This document shows positions 1-10,290 of a stretch of 64,000 bases of DNA, in pieces. Origin of the DNA: Malus domestica. Taxonomy: Eukaryota; Streptophyta; Magnoliopsida; Rosales; Rosaceae. How positions within the stretch are numbered: the first letter of the stretch is position 1; every line of letters starts with the position of its first letter. A program made the position numbers and the translations under genes. The stretch lies in assembly GCF_042453785.1 (NCBI RefSeq), contig NC_091665.1, positions 31,087,001 to 31,151,000 of the forward strand, read 5' to 3'. The notes beneath the pieces were generated by a model. That model was not told the origin of the DNA and made no database searches. It saw only the letters and a list, made by a program, of their open reading frames with translations.

Positions 1-1268
1 TTTTTTCTCTCTCTCTCTCTCTCTTCTTCTTCTTCTTCTTCCTTTCTTCTCTTCCTTTCTCCCCAAAATCCCCACCTCCCAATAGCCGATTTGCCTTTCT
101 AGACCAACCCATTTTCGTCCTCGACCCTAAAAATGGGCAAGTGGGCGTAGTCCCAACGGTCGACGTCCTTCAGAAGTTTGAAAGGCAGGACCTTGTTGTC
201 CACCTACACGTCGAACTTGTACGTCATCGAATACCCCACCTGCGTATCCCTTAAATCGAACCCCGACACCTTCAGATCCTCCACTTGAAACCTTCACATT
301 TGGTTTTAAGAAGACAAAACCTAGAAAATTCGAAGCCAGCCTCAGATTTGCTAAAATCGTCGTTGCTCCGGCGGTTCGGGAACTCGACGCTGTCCAACAG
401 CCTAGCAACGACCGCCATGGAAATGCAACGGTGTAGTTTCGGGCACCGCGCAAACCGCCTACGATGGTGGGTGCTTGATGTGTAGCGGTGTATTTTTGAA
501 CATTATGTTAGATCTGAGGGGTGATAATCGGGTTATTGGGGACGGTAAGAAGTGACGTCGGCAGCGGCCATGGAAAGAGAGGGATGAAAGGATGGAGGGA
601 AGGTTGGGTGGCGTAGAGAAGGGTCGGGATGGAAGGTTGTGTGGGAGCATGGGTGAGGGTAGGCGAGGCCCAGGTTTAAAAAAGAAAATTATTATTTGAC
701 AATGGATGATAGATGATGATGAATGCAGAGGAGATGAGGGATGGTGGGGGTTGCAAAGGAAAAAGGGAAGGGAAAAGGTTGAGGGAAGGTAGGAGCTTGA
801 TGATGGAGGTGTGGTGGCTGCAGCAGAGGGTGAAGAGTCAACTGACATTTAGGATTTGAACATATGGGTAGAGGTCGAGCGACGACGAGGTGGAGTGATG
901 GTGTGTTGGTAGGGTTTCGGAAATTGGTTGGTTTAGAAAGGCAAATCGGCGGGTGGAAGGTAGGGATTCTGGGAGAAAGGAAGAGAAGAAATGAAGAAGA
1001 AGAAGAAGAAAAAGAGAGAGAGAAAAAAAAATTCCACATCACCTCTGAAGAGAAGAAAGAAAGAAAGAAAAAATAAAATAAAATGACACGTGACGCCCAG
1101 TCATTGTCCACATTGGCGCCACGTCATTACTTAACAGGAGACTTAACAGTTTGACTAACAGATGTATGAGACTTTCCCAAAATTTACACTTTAAGTATGA
1201 CTCTGGGACGAAAAAAAATTGATGTACTAAATGTTGAATACCACGAAACATGTGGGTAGTAACCCTTT
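1..1268. mobile_element. Mutator-like element (MULE/Pack-MULE-like), left end outside the window
   Basis: Positions 1-118, read on the minus strand, match about 868-1030 on the plus strand: a CT-rich run, then a shared stretch around GAAAGGCAAATCGGC. The two are therefore arms of a large inverted repeat. The right arm continues to about 1268 with the same end sequence as the complete MULE at 24917-25502 (blocks reading ACTCTGGGACGAAAA and TTGATGTACTAAATGTTGAA). The interior (about 119-860) is richer in GC than the surroundings and holds a fragment that looks like captured coding sequence. The left end is missing, so no target-site duplication can be checked. The rest of the stretch up to 2430 holds one MITE (1611-1809) and no gene. 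Confidence 0.6.
99..283 (-). pseudogene. Captured protein-coding fragment inside the MULE
   Basis: On the minus strand one frame reads like ordinary protein over about 60 codons: it begins EDLKVSGFDLRDTQVGYSMT, passes one in-frame TAG, continues with KVLPFKLLKDVDRWDYAHLP and stops at 99-101. I do not recognise the family. The coding-like composition and single internal stop, inside a Mutator-like inverted repeat, fit a transduplicated (Pack-MULE) gene fragment. It is not a functional gene as it stands. Confidence 0.35.
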
Positions 1269-1610
1269 ATTTTTTTTAAGAGAACCAGTTGGTAGCTTCG
1301 CCATGGCAGTTCATCAATTCAGGGTGAAAAGACTTACAGAGGCATTTCAACATTCCCTGACCATCATCACACGATTCACCAACACCAGAAATCGATCTCA
1401 AGATGTGTCATGTGAAATATAGGTGTGGAATTCGTTCCCAACCATTAAGTCACCTTGTTTTTTATATTTTATCATGGTAATATATAGACTTCCATAAACT
1501 CTGCTTTAATATCTAAACATGACATTACTAATTGGCCACAAATGGAATTTTGTGAGTTATTTTTAGAATTTGATGTTGTAGCACTCAATTGTTTTAGCGA
1601 GCAAATAAAT

Positions 1611-1809
1611 GGAAAGGGATCCTCTTCGGATCTCTTCCTCCTAATTATCAAATTACGGAATCCATGTAGTTGAAATTTGGTTCAATGGCTAAAATTATTA
1701 TAACTTTTAAAGTGGGCTCCTGTTTGTAACCGTTGGATCAATTTTCAATGATACGAATTCCTTAATTTGGTAGATTAGGAGGAATGGATCCGAAAATGAT
1801 CAATTTCCC
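1611..1809. mobile_element. MITE with long terminal inverted repeats
   Basis: The left end (GGAAAGGGATCCTCTTCGGA) and the reverse complement of the right end (GGGAAATTGATCATTTTCGG) match imperfectly. The similarity continues through CTTCCTCCTAAT, giving about 50-bp arms around a short centre. The ends resemble those of the elements at 18768-18954 and 60609-60820. No clear target-site duplication is visible. Confidence 0.6.
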
Positions 1810-2439
1810 AAACGTTGATATGTTGATATAAACGAACATCTTTTCAATTAGAATAAAACGGTGACTGATGTATATTTCATTTAATTGTATTCCTTCATGT
1901 AACAAAGGTGAGAAATTGCATTAAATTAAAACGATTGTATAACACGTAAATTTAAGGATAATTTTAAAAAGGCTTTACACGCTCTTTTTTCGACTTTTTT
2001 ATGAGAATGCATATAAAACTGTAATTACGCGAATGCAATCATCAACAAAACTCCTGTTTGGAAAAGACTATTCTTTCTAATTAGAGATAAAATGTTTGAT
2101 TTAGTTAGTAGTTAGTTACCTTCTAACCTGTTTTCTGTGAGAATCTACCATCTAAGAAATTGATGTACAAAAAGAAAAGTGTTGGCCTTGCACTACGAAC
2201 TAAGTTCGAATCCGAATCCATCAGTTCTCTGATTTAACAAATTTATCATTTGACAAAATAAAAAGAAATTTAGAATTTTACCATTCAGGCGCATGATAGC
2301 ACAGCTGCCACAACACATAAACTAAGTTACTAAATTCTGAACAAAATATTCCAGACGTTCGTGTACTCGCCCCCAGGACATGACAAGTGTTCACGCAGTT
2401 ACACGTCCACTGAGAGCGAATAGTGGGTAAAATCGGATC

Positions 2440-3502
2440 AAATTTCGAAAACCCTAATTCTAAACACTCTCACTCCCCCCAATTTCTTCAGAAATGCTGG
2501 TAAGCTCGCTACCCATATTTCAAATTTTTGGTTTTCAAAAACTATTTCGATCCTTGAAACCTCTCCGTTTTCCAATTTCGCGTTTCTTTTTGGGGGGTTT
2601 TCCGAAACATTTTTCTGCTCTGTACAGTGCGTTCCGGAAACCTTTTCAAGTTCTGGGTTCTGGGTTTTCATTTCGCTAATTTCTGGGTACATTGATTGAA
2701 GCTTGTTTGCGCTTTTGGTTTTGGGAGTATATTTGTGGAAATTCTGTTTGATTACTGAGAAAATGCAGGTCAAAGAAAATATCTTGTGGTTTCTTACACT
2801 TGTTGTTTTTGGGTGATTTTCAGGTGTTGGTAGACTGAATCAAGCTCCAAAGCGGTTTTCTTGGTAAGATTTTTGTTATTATTAGTGCTGTACTTTGCAT
2901 ACATGTAGATTTTGTTGCTACAAGTTCTGTTTTTGTGAGCTCTTTCGTTCTCTCTCCCCCCTCGTATGGGAGAGAGGAGGAGGGAGAGTTTTCTGTGTTC
3001 ATTCTATAGATACCTGAACTAATGTTAGTCTTTTGGCCCTTTTGATGCATGTGTATGTACGATTCGGTTTCATATTGTCTTCCTCTGGTGCTTTTCTAGT
3101 AGAAACGTGCTGTTGTTTTCGAATTTCCAAATTGGGGCACTTTAGTTTATGCTGGAAGGGTGGGAAGTGAAAGATGAAATTAGCATATATACAGCTAGGA
3201 ACTATCAGTTAAATCTGTTATCGTCCGTCTGGATTTTGAAAGACTGTTGCGTGTGTAGTGTTTTAAAGATATTGGAACATCTGATTGTTGTTGAGTGTCA
3301 AGGTGAAACCTCTAATACTCTTATGTCGATTGCATTTTTGGTTTCAAGGGTTTCATGGTGGTAGACTTTCTATTGTGTAATGAACTGGCATATCTATTTT
3401 TTTAAACTCCTATTTGGGCATCATTTCTCACTTATGTTGGAAAATGTAGGTACATTTTGCATTGGGAAGCTCACAGTTGAAATAAGTGGTGAGCGGACAG
3501 TG
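2440..3502 (+). other. SUVR2-like 5' untranslated exons and leader introns
   Basis: Splice sites suggest three leader exons. The first runs from about 2440 to 2500 and ends ATGCTG before GTAAGC. The second is 2824-2863, flanked by TTTTCAG and GTAAGATT. The third is 3450-3502 after AAATGTAG. The first leader exon contains an ATG that could start a very short upstream reading frame. The transcription start is not determined. Confidence 0.45.
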
Positions 3503-6500
3503 ATGGCGCCGAATCCAAGAGTGAGCGCAGCCTTTAAAGCAATGGCAGAGCTTGGTATTAATGAAAAACAGGTCAAACCAGTGTTGAAAAATCTCTTAAG
3601 ATTATTTGACAGAAACTGGGAGCTGATTGAAGAAGAAAATTATAGAGTTCTTCTAGATGCTATATTTGACGCGGAGGATACTCAGGTGCATTTCTTTTCC
3701 CTTTGGTCAGGCATTCTTTATTCCATTTCCATTCTCTTTATCTGTTTGTCCTCTCTCTGTCTCTCTATTTATGTCTGTTTGATTTTGATTTATTCTGTTA
3801 GGGGGTGGAAGAGAAGGAGGAGAAGAAGAAAAGCAAGAACTATGATGTATGTAATTTGAATTACGTTGGTTCTGTTGCTCCATTTCTTGTTTTTCTCAAC
3901 CTTGTGGCTATAGTTTCTGACATATCTGTTGCTGCATTTCCTGACATATTATGTCCTGTTACCTATCAGGAGGAAGATATGGAAGAAGAGCCTCAGCTGC
4001 GTCGTGAACCTGCCCGTCCCTCGAAAAGAATACATTCAAGTGGTGATGAGGGTTCATCACAGAAGAAGAAATCTACAAATGCTGATGTATGTACACCTAA
4101 CTCCCTTGCTTGTGTTTCACACATTCTCACCCTTTTACCTATATCTGCTAACTTACCTTTTGGTCTATTATATTCTAGCCGGAGGATAATATGGGGGAAG
4201 CATTGACACAGCCTCATCAACCTGAACGTCCCCTGAAAAGGTTGCGAAAAACTCATGGGGGTGTACTTTCACCATCCCCAAGTACCTGCAACCCTATGTT
4301 GCCACGGGATATTACACGGTCACCTGACTCAAGGGCTGAATTGCAGCAACCAGTTTCACCCCATCTGGGTAACAAAAATAAGGGCAAGCAACCAGTTGTG
4401 TCTAATCCCTTGGCACAGCATGGAAAGCGAAGTACCGAGTCAGGCATCATTTTTTTGCCGAAACAGAGGGTTGACACTCATCAATTAATGAAGCCTAAAG
4501 ATGAGCCCTTCACTGATGACATGGCACAAGATGAGGTTCCTATAGCAGTCATCCTTCCAGGTACTTTGTTCGCCTTATAGTATGCTGTCATTGATATCTC
4601 ACGTGATGGATAGTTGGAACCAGGAACCAAAATAAACTACTTTAACCATGAATTAAATATATCTATGAATGCCAATTTTAACATAAATAATACATTGTGG
4701 AATAAACTTTTTTGGGTATTATAACACTGGCATAAACTTTTCTAGATTATTACCTTCAATAATCTTTTTGTACAATAATTTTTGTTTTGGTCTTTTGCAG
4801 ATCCCTCAAGTAAAGAAAACCCTCCAATCCAAAATGGTGCAACTCGGGAACAAAATGATCAAGAACCTGTGGCATTCCAGGAGAGAGAAAGTACAAGAAG
4901 TGATATCATAGCTTCAAGTAATGAAAGGAATACGAACTTTGAGTTTGCAACCGTTGAAGAGGAATCTTCAAACTTAGAAGTTGCGTCTTCACCCTTGGGA
5001 GAGGTAAAGCTTTCGTTCAGTTGCAGCTCAGCTGTTGGACGACTAGATTTTCATATGCCTAAGCTAGATGCCGTCATAAAATTGACGGAGGAAAAATATC
5101 TGCATTCATACAAAATCATTGACCCAAACTTTTCTCTAAAGAATCTGTTGGGGCACATGTGTGAGAGCTTCTTGGAACTGGGAACTAATTCCAATGGTGA
5201 ATCACAGGATGGATCTGTAAGTGTATCACCAAATCTTGATGCATTGAAAAAAACTACCGCTAGCGATTTTGTGCATGGAACTAAGGAATCTTTGAATGGG
5301 CCTGTTAGTATTGAATGCCCTACTGCTGTTACTGCTTCTCAAGTTCCAAGACTACCCTTGTCTTTGAATGGTGTTGGTGAATGCAGACAAGCAGGTGAGA
5401 GAGCTGATTCTAATGGTTTTGCTGAGGTTGATAAGGAAGGTGAACTGGAAGACTCTCGTGGTCTGGTTGTTGTACAACATTGTGATCTACCTTCTGATGA
5501 TTTAAGGAGTTATCATGACATAAATGACATAACCAAAGGAGAAGAAAGAGTCAAAATACCATGGGTAAATGAAAAAAACAATGAATGTCCACCATCCTTC
5601 TTCTATATCTCCCAAAGCCTTGTTTTCCAAGATGCTGCTATTAACTTCCGCCTTTCTGGTATTGGGGACGCAAATTGCTGCCCAACTTGCTTTGGTGATT
5701 GCCTATTGGCATCTGTACCGTGTGTTTGTGCATCTCAGACTGAGGGGGATTTTGCTTACACCCGAGAAGGCCTTCTAAACGATGATTTCTTGGAAGAGTG
5801 TATCTCTATGACTCGCAACCCTCAACAACACCGTCCTTTCTATTGTAAAAGCTGCCCACTTGAAAGAGTCAAGAATGATGATTGTTTAGAACCATGCAAG
5901 GGCCACTTAAGGAGGCAATTTATTAAAGAATGCTGGAGCAAGTGTGGCTGCCATAGACAGTGTGGAAATCGAGTAGTCCAGAGAGGCTTAAATTGGAAGT
6001 TGCAGGTTGGAATCTATTCAAAATGCTCTTTCTGATTACTGTTAGTTGATGGAGTGGGGTATTTGTTTTCTTATTGATGTAAATCTGTGCATATATTGTT
6101 CATGAGTTTTAGTGGTTATATTCTCGAAAGATAACATGTCAATACAAAGTTTTCATCTATAATACTTTTTGTAACACTTTGTTTGATTTGCGCTGTATTC
6201 CAGGTATTTTTCACTTCTGAAGGAAAAGGATGGGGTCTCCGAACCTTGGAGGACCTGCCGAAAGGTGCCTTTGTGTGCGAGTATGTTGGAGAAGTTTTAA
6301 CCAGCAAAGAGTTACATGAGAGGAACATTAAAAGCTCCAGAAGTGGCAAGCGACCCTATCCAGTGCTACTGGATGCAAATTGGGCTTCCAAAGCAGATTT
6401 GAGGGATGAAGAAGCTCTCTGTTTGGATGCTACAAACTATGGAAATGTTGCCAGGTTTATTAATCACAGGTAATGCCACTTCTTTCTTTGCCTGTACTTT

Positions 6501-7986
6501 TGGTTTAGTCATGCCCTCCATTCATGTGATACTTTATGCTTCTTTTACTAAGATATTTACTACTATGGGATCTCTTTTGCATATTATGCTAGATGTCTGG
6601 ATGCAAACTTGGCTGAAATCCCAGTTGAAGTGGAAACCCCAGATCATTGCTATTATCATGTATGGAACCTTTGATCCTTCGTTTGCGTAGTTATAGCTAT
6701 CTACTTTGTTGCACGCATAATTCTTCAACGTACCAAGTATAAATATTGTTATGTCGTCTTGTGCAGCTTGCCTTCTTCACAACAAGAAAAGTAAATGCCT
6801 TGGAAGAACTTACTTGGGTGAGAAATTTTATCTTATAAGTTTTAGCATAATCTTAATGAATTTTTTATGAATCATTTTAAACACGAATGAATTATCAATG
6901 AAACAGTTATTTATTTATTTATTTATTTTATTCTGTGGCAAGTTAAAATGCTGAAACCCTTAGGCGGCTTAGGAAGTTTATTTCTTGGTTTAGTCTAGTA
7001 TTTATTGAGCCAAGTCTGACCACGATCTTTTATCAAGATAAAACCCACTGTAATTCCATTTCAATCAAATGTTTTCATTTTAAATTTCACCAAATTGATG
7101 AGTTGTAAAAGTATTTTTCTGATTTTAGTTTCATAACTAATTTTGGTAAGGGTGCTCGATTGGTTATGGGAATATGTACGTACAATGCCATATCTACAAG
7201 TGATCTTCATTACTACTTTTTATAGTTCAATTGACTTCACGAAGCCAGTTCTACTTCTTAGAAGTTGTACGGTGAATTGATTTTCGGTAGAATCATTTAT
7301 CTATTGATTGTGAAAGGTCTCATTCTCATTGAAAAAAAAATGCATAAAGGAGAACGGTTGATTGATATGGTTTAGTTAAACATACCTGATGCGCGAGTAC
7401 CTACTTTGAACCTACCACCACACAACAGATCAATGTATCCAAATATGGTCTGCTGACTTGCGCTTATCCCGAAGACAACACTTAGCTTCATCCTTTAAAA
7501 ATGTTCAAGCACAAAATGATACCTTAGTATGGGCAGATCAATTTCCTATTTAGACTGCATTACGTGTATAGTATTGTATAAATGACTCTTTTGGATTTAA
7601 GTGCCCCTCTTAACTGCACTATTCGGGATGCTTTTGCAGGATTATGGCATTGACTTCGACGACCATGATCATCCTGTTAAGGTGTTCCAGTGCCTATGTG
7701 GCAGCAAATTCTGCAGGAACATGAAACGTTCAAATAGTAAGTGTATTTTCCATTTGTCCCTTGCACCAAAGTTGCACATCCCTTGTTTGTCTGCGATGAT
7801 GATTTTCCAGCCCAACTTATCTCTATACATGGTTGATATTTATTAGTCCGAGTTCAAAGTTTCATCCGATTTAATCAATAATTGGGGCACTCTTTGATTG
7901 TTCTTGTAATGACATGTTGCTTCTGATGCTAACCTTTTTCTCTTCTACTCGCAATAGGATCTAGATCTGCATCAATTGCAAGGTGA
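3503..7986 (+). CDS. SUVR2: SUVR2-type SET-domain protein (histone-lysine methyltransferase family)
   Basis: Model of ten coding exons: 3503-3685, 3802-3846, 3970-4086, 4179-4560, 4801-6005, 6204-6469, 6593-6659, 6767-6817, 7640-7736 and 7958-7986. They join in frame to 813 residues. Residues 1-61 are the WIYLD-type N-terminus of SUVR1/2/4, which supports the ATG chosen (MAPNPRVSAAFKAM). An acidic/basic linker follows, then a cysteine-rich pre-SET (about 550-644), SET (about 645-780) and post-SET (CLCGSKFC, C790-C797). NHRC spans residues 731-734. The usual ELTYDY motif reads ELTWDY, with the second Tyr (774) kept. Family knowledge: SUVR proteins act on H3K9 in nuclear silencing, and Arabidopsis SUVR2 works in RNA-directed silencing with SNF2-type remodellers and is thought to have little or no catalytic activity. 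SUVR2 is preferred over SUVR1 because of the neighbouring genes. The next gene is convergent. Confidence 0.85.
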
Positions 7987-8406
7987 ACGCCGGGAATGTA
8001 CCTCAAGTAGTTTATGTCAGGGGTCAGTGCGTCGACAGTTGGTAGTTTTGTCTTTCGTCGAACATCAAGCGTAGGTGCAGAATCAAGCCGAGGATGGATC
8101 TTTTCGATTTTTTGTACAGGGTTTTATACATATATGTCCCATTTGGTGCCCTATGCCATTGATGGTAAATTTTTGGTCAGACACCGCCTGCGTGCGGTGT
8201 TTGCAGAGGCTAGCGGTACTGCTTAAATGACTAGTTCTATATATGGCTGCCGATATGGCGATGCTATATAATGCGTTGTCCTCGGTTGCGTTTTGCGTTG
8301 TGTAAATAGAAAACTATGTACTCGGAAATGCCTATGCTATCTTTATAATCCTGTCTGGTTCACCAAAATATACAAAATACACATCCGAACTGAGTTGTTG
8401 TATGGC
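7987..8406. other. Convergent 3' intergenic space
   Basis: These 420 bp separate the stop codons of the SUVR2-like gene and the GST gene, which point at each other. It must hold both 3' untranslated regions and poly(A) signals. No repeat or additional gene is evident. Confidence 0.6.
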
Positions 8407-9987
8407 TCAAGAAACATAGAGCGCCGATTTGCTTTTGCCTTGAAGCAACAGCGAGTCCCTGTTGTGAGGTCTTAAGAGGACTTCATGCTCCGATCCGGCG
8501 GGCATGACGGGTTGAATGCTGCCCGGATTAAGCGGAAATAGGGTTTTGTAGTACCCTTCCATAATTGCAGTAAAATTGCAAGTTTCTGCAACCTCCGGAA
8601 TCTGTAGAAAAACACCAAACTCTCATCGGTGCTTGATAAAACAAAACCAGTAACTTCGTCGGAGTGAAGGTTCAGAAGGCAGCAGTACCTGATAAATCTC
8701 ACGTATGTAAGCATGAAGGTTGGGATACTCGATTAGCTTCTTCTTGGTGCATTTGAACAACACGTTGTAGACGAGATCGAACCGGATTAACGTGGTGAAC
8801 AAGCAAACATCTGCAAGTGTGAGTTCGCCTCCGCACAAGTATCTCGAACTGGTTAAATGATCTTCGATCGTGTCCAGTGTATCGAACAACTCGTTCACCG
8901 CTGTGTCGTATGCTTGTTGAGACTGAGCAAACCCACATCTGCACAAATCGGCACAAACTGTAAGAGCAAAAACGGATGCAAACGCAAATAGAACCGGTTT
9001 CAAACTTTCAATAAAAAATATAACTTAGCGACACTAGACGTTTGATAACCGGTTCAATTCGGACGTGAGTTAAGTCAGTTGGTTTTTTCTTTCACCAAAT
9101 TCGGATCACCATATACGATCACAGTAGTTTAGAAGAGTAGTTTATAGTCGAAATAATAAAGAATTAGAGGATTAATTGGTAATTAATTACCTATAAACTC
9201 CATTGTTGACATTGGGGTAGATTATGCTATTCCACTTCTCAATGTTCTGCTTCAATGGAGGTGGCGAAAGATCCAAACCCGGATTACGAGCTAACTCATT
9301 GAGTCCCGAGTTGAACAATTGGATTATATCATAGCTCTCGTTGCAGACCACTTCTTTCCTCTTCGAGTCCCAAAGCATCGGCACGGTGGACCTTCCGTCG
9401 TACCCTCCCGCCCTGGATTTATACACCTCCTTTAGAGTTTTGCAACCATTTGCTTTATCCGGGCCGGGAGTAATGGTATTCGGGTTGGAAATAGCGGAGT
9501 TGTTGAATTGCCAAGAGCCGTCGAGGCCCGGGGCGGCGATCGAGACCGGAACGGCGTCTTCGAGGCCCTTGAGTGCCCGGACTATGAGGGTGCGGTGGGC
9601 CCAGGGGCAGGGGAGGCCCACGTAGAGCTGGAGGGAGGTTTGGGACTGCAGGGGGATTTGGTTGGGCACGGCGCGGAATTTGGAGGGGGGTCTGGTGTAG
9701 CCGAGGGTGGGGTCGGAGGGGGCGAGCTGGGACATCATGATGCGCCACGTGGAGTGCCAGGCGGTTCGGACGGTGGAGATGAGGAGGCCTGGCGGGAGGG
9801 ACGGACCCCACAGGAGCTTGGTGACGGAGGAGAGGAGGGAAGTCGGGTCCGGCGGTTGGGGCGGTTGGCTGTTGCTGGACATTTTAGCGCTGACGTGGCA
9901 GATGCTGGGTTTGTGGTTGGTCCGTCTGGAGGTGCTGGGTCTGTGGAGCGGCGGAGTTGGGAGCTGGGGGGTGCTGATCAGGGACAT
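8407..9987 (-). CDS. ECM4-type glutathione S-transferase / glutathionyl-hydroquinone reductase-like
   Basis: Three exons on the minus strand: 9987-9191, 8938-8689 and 8601-8407, joining cleanly to 413 residues. The thioredoxin-like GST domain carries the signature GLPCPWAHR with Cys127; in this family that Cys forms the mixed disulfide that reduces glutathionyl-(hydro)quinones. Exons 2 and 3 give the helical C-terminal domain ([19 protein letters not shown], then [19 protein letters not shown]). The Ser/Pro/Arg-rich first 35 residues before a second Met (36) look like a plastid transit peptide; starting at Met36 would remove it, so a choice between compartments is possible but unproven. The gene is divergent from the FANCF-like gene across 303 bp and is the positional counterpart of At5g44000. 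The stop is the TGA read from 8409 to 8407. Confidence 0.88.
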
Positions 9988-10290
9988 CTTCGACTGCTGG
10001 GTTTCCAGTTCTGATCGAGGATAAGTCCCCTCTATACGACACGTCGTTCGGAATCAGCGTCATTGTCAGCGCGCGAACTGGGTAAAACGGCGGCGTGCGG
10101 TCCATATGGAGAAAAATTGACATTTAGAGGGCGGGAAAATCAGAAACCCAAACAGCCAGAGGCCGCCGCACTGCCTCTTTGATGAAATTGACAATCGTAT
10201 CCTCCAATTCGTATCTCCCATTGAACATTTACATTGAAAGAGCTTGGGCAGTTGAGTCTTTTGGACTTCAGAGGCGGAAGGAAGAAGACT
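9988..10290. promoter_or_regulatory. Shared bidirectional promoter region, GST / FANCF-like
   Basis: Only 303 bp separate the GST start codon (minus) from the FANCF-like start codon (plus), so the two leaders and promoters must share or overlap. I see no clear TATA box in either direction, as is common for divergent housekeeping-type promoters. Confidence 0.5.

Noticed and set aside
459-1111. Long minus-strand frames rich in Ser, Pro, Leu and Phe
   Set aside because: They come from GA/CT-rich low-complexity DNA inside the MULE-like element and show no protein motif.
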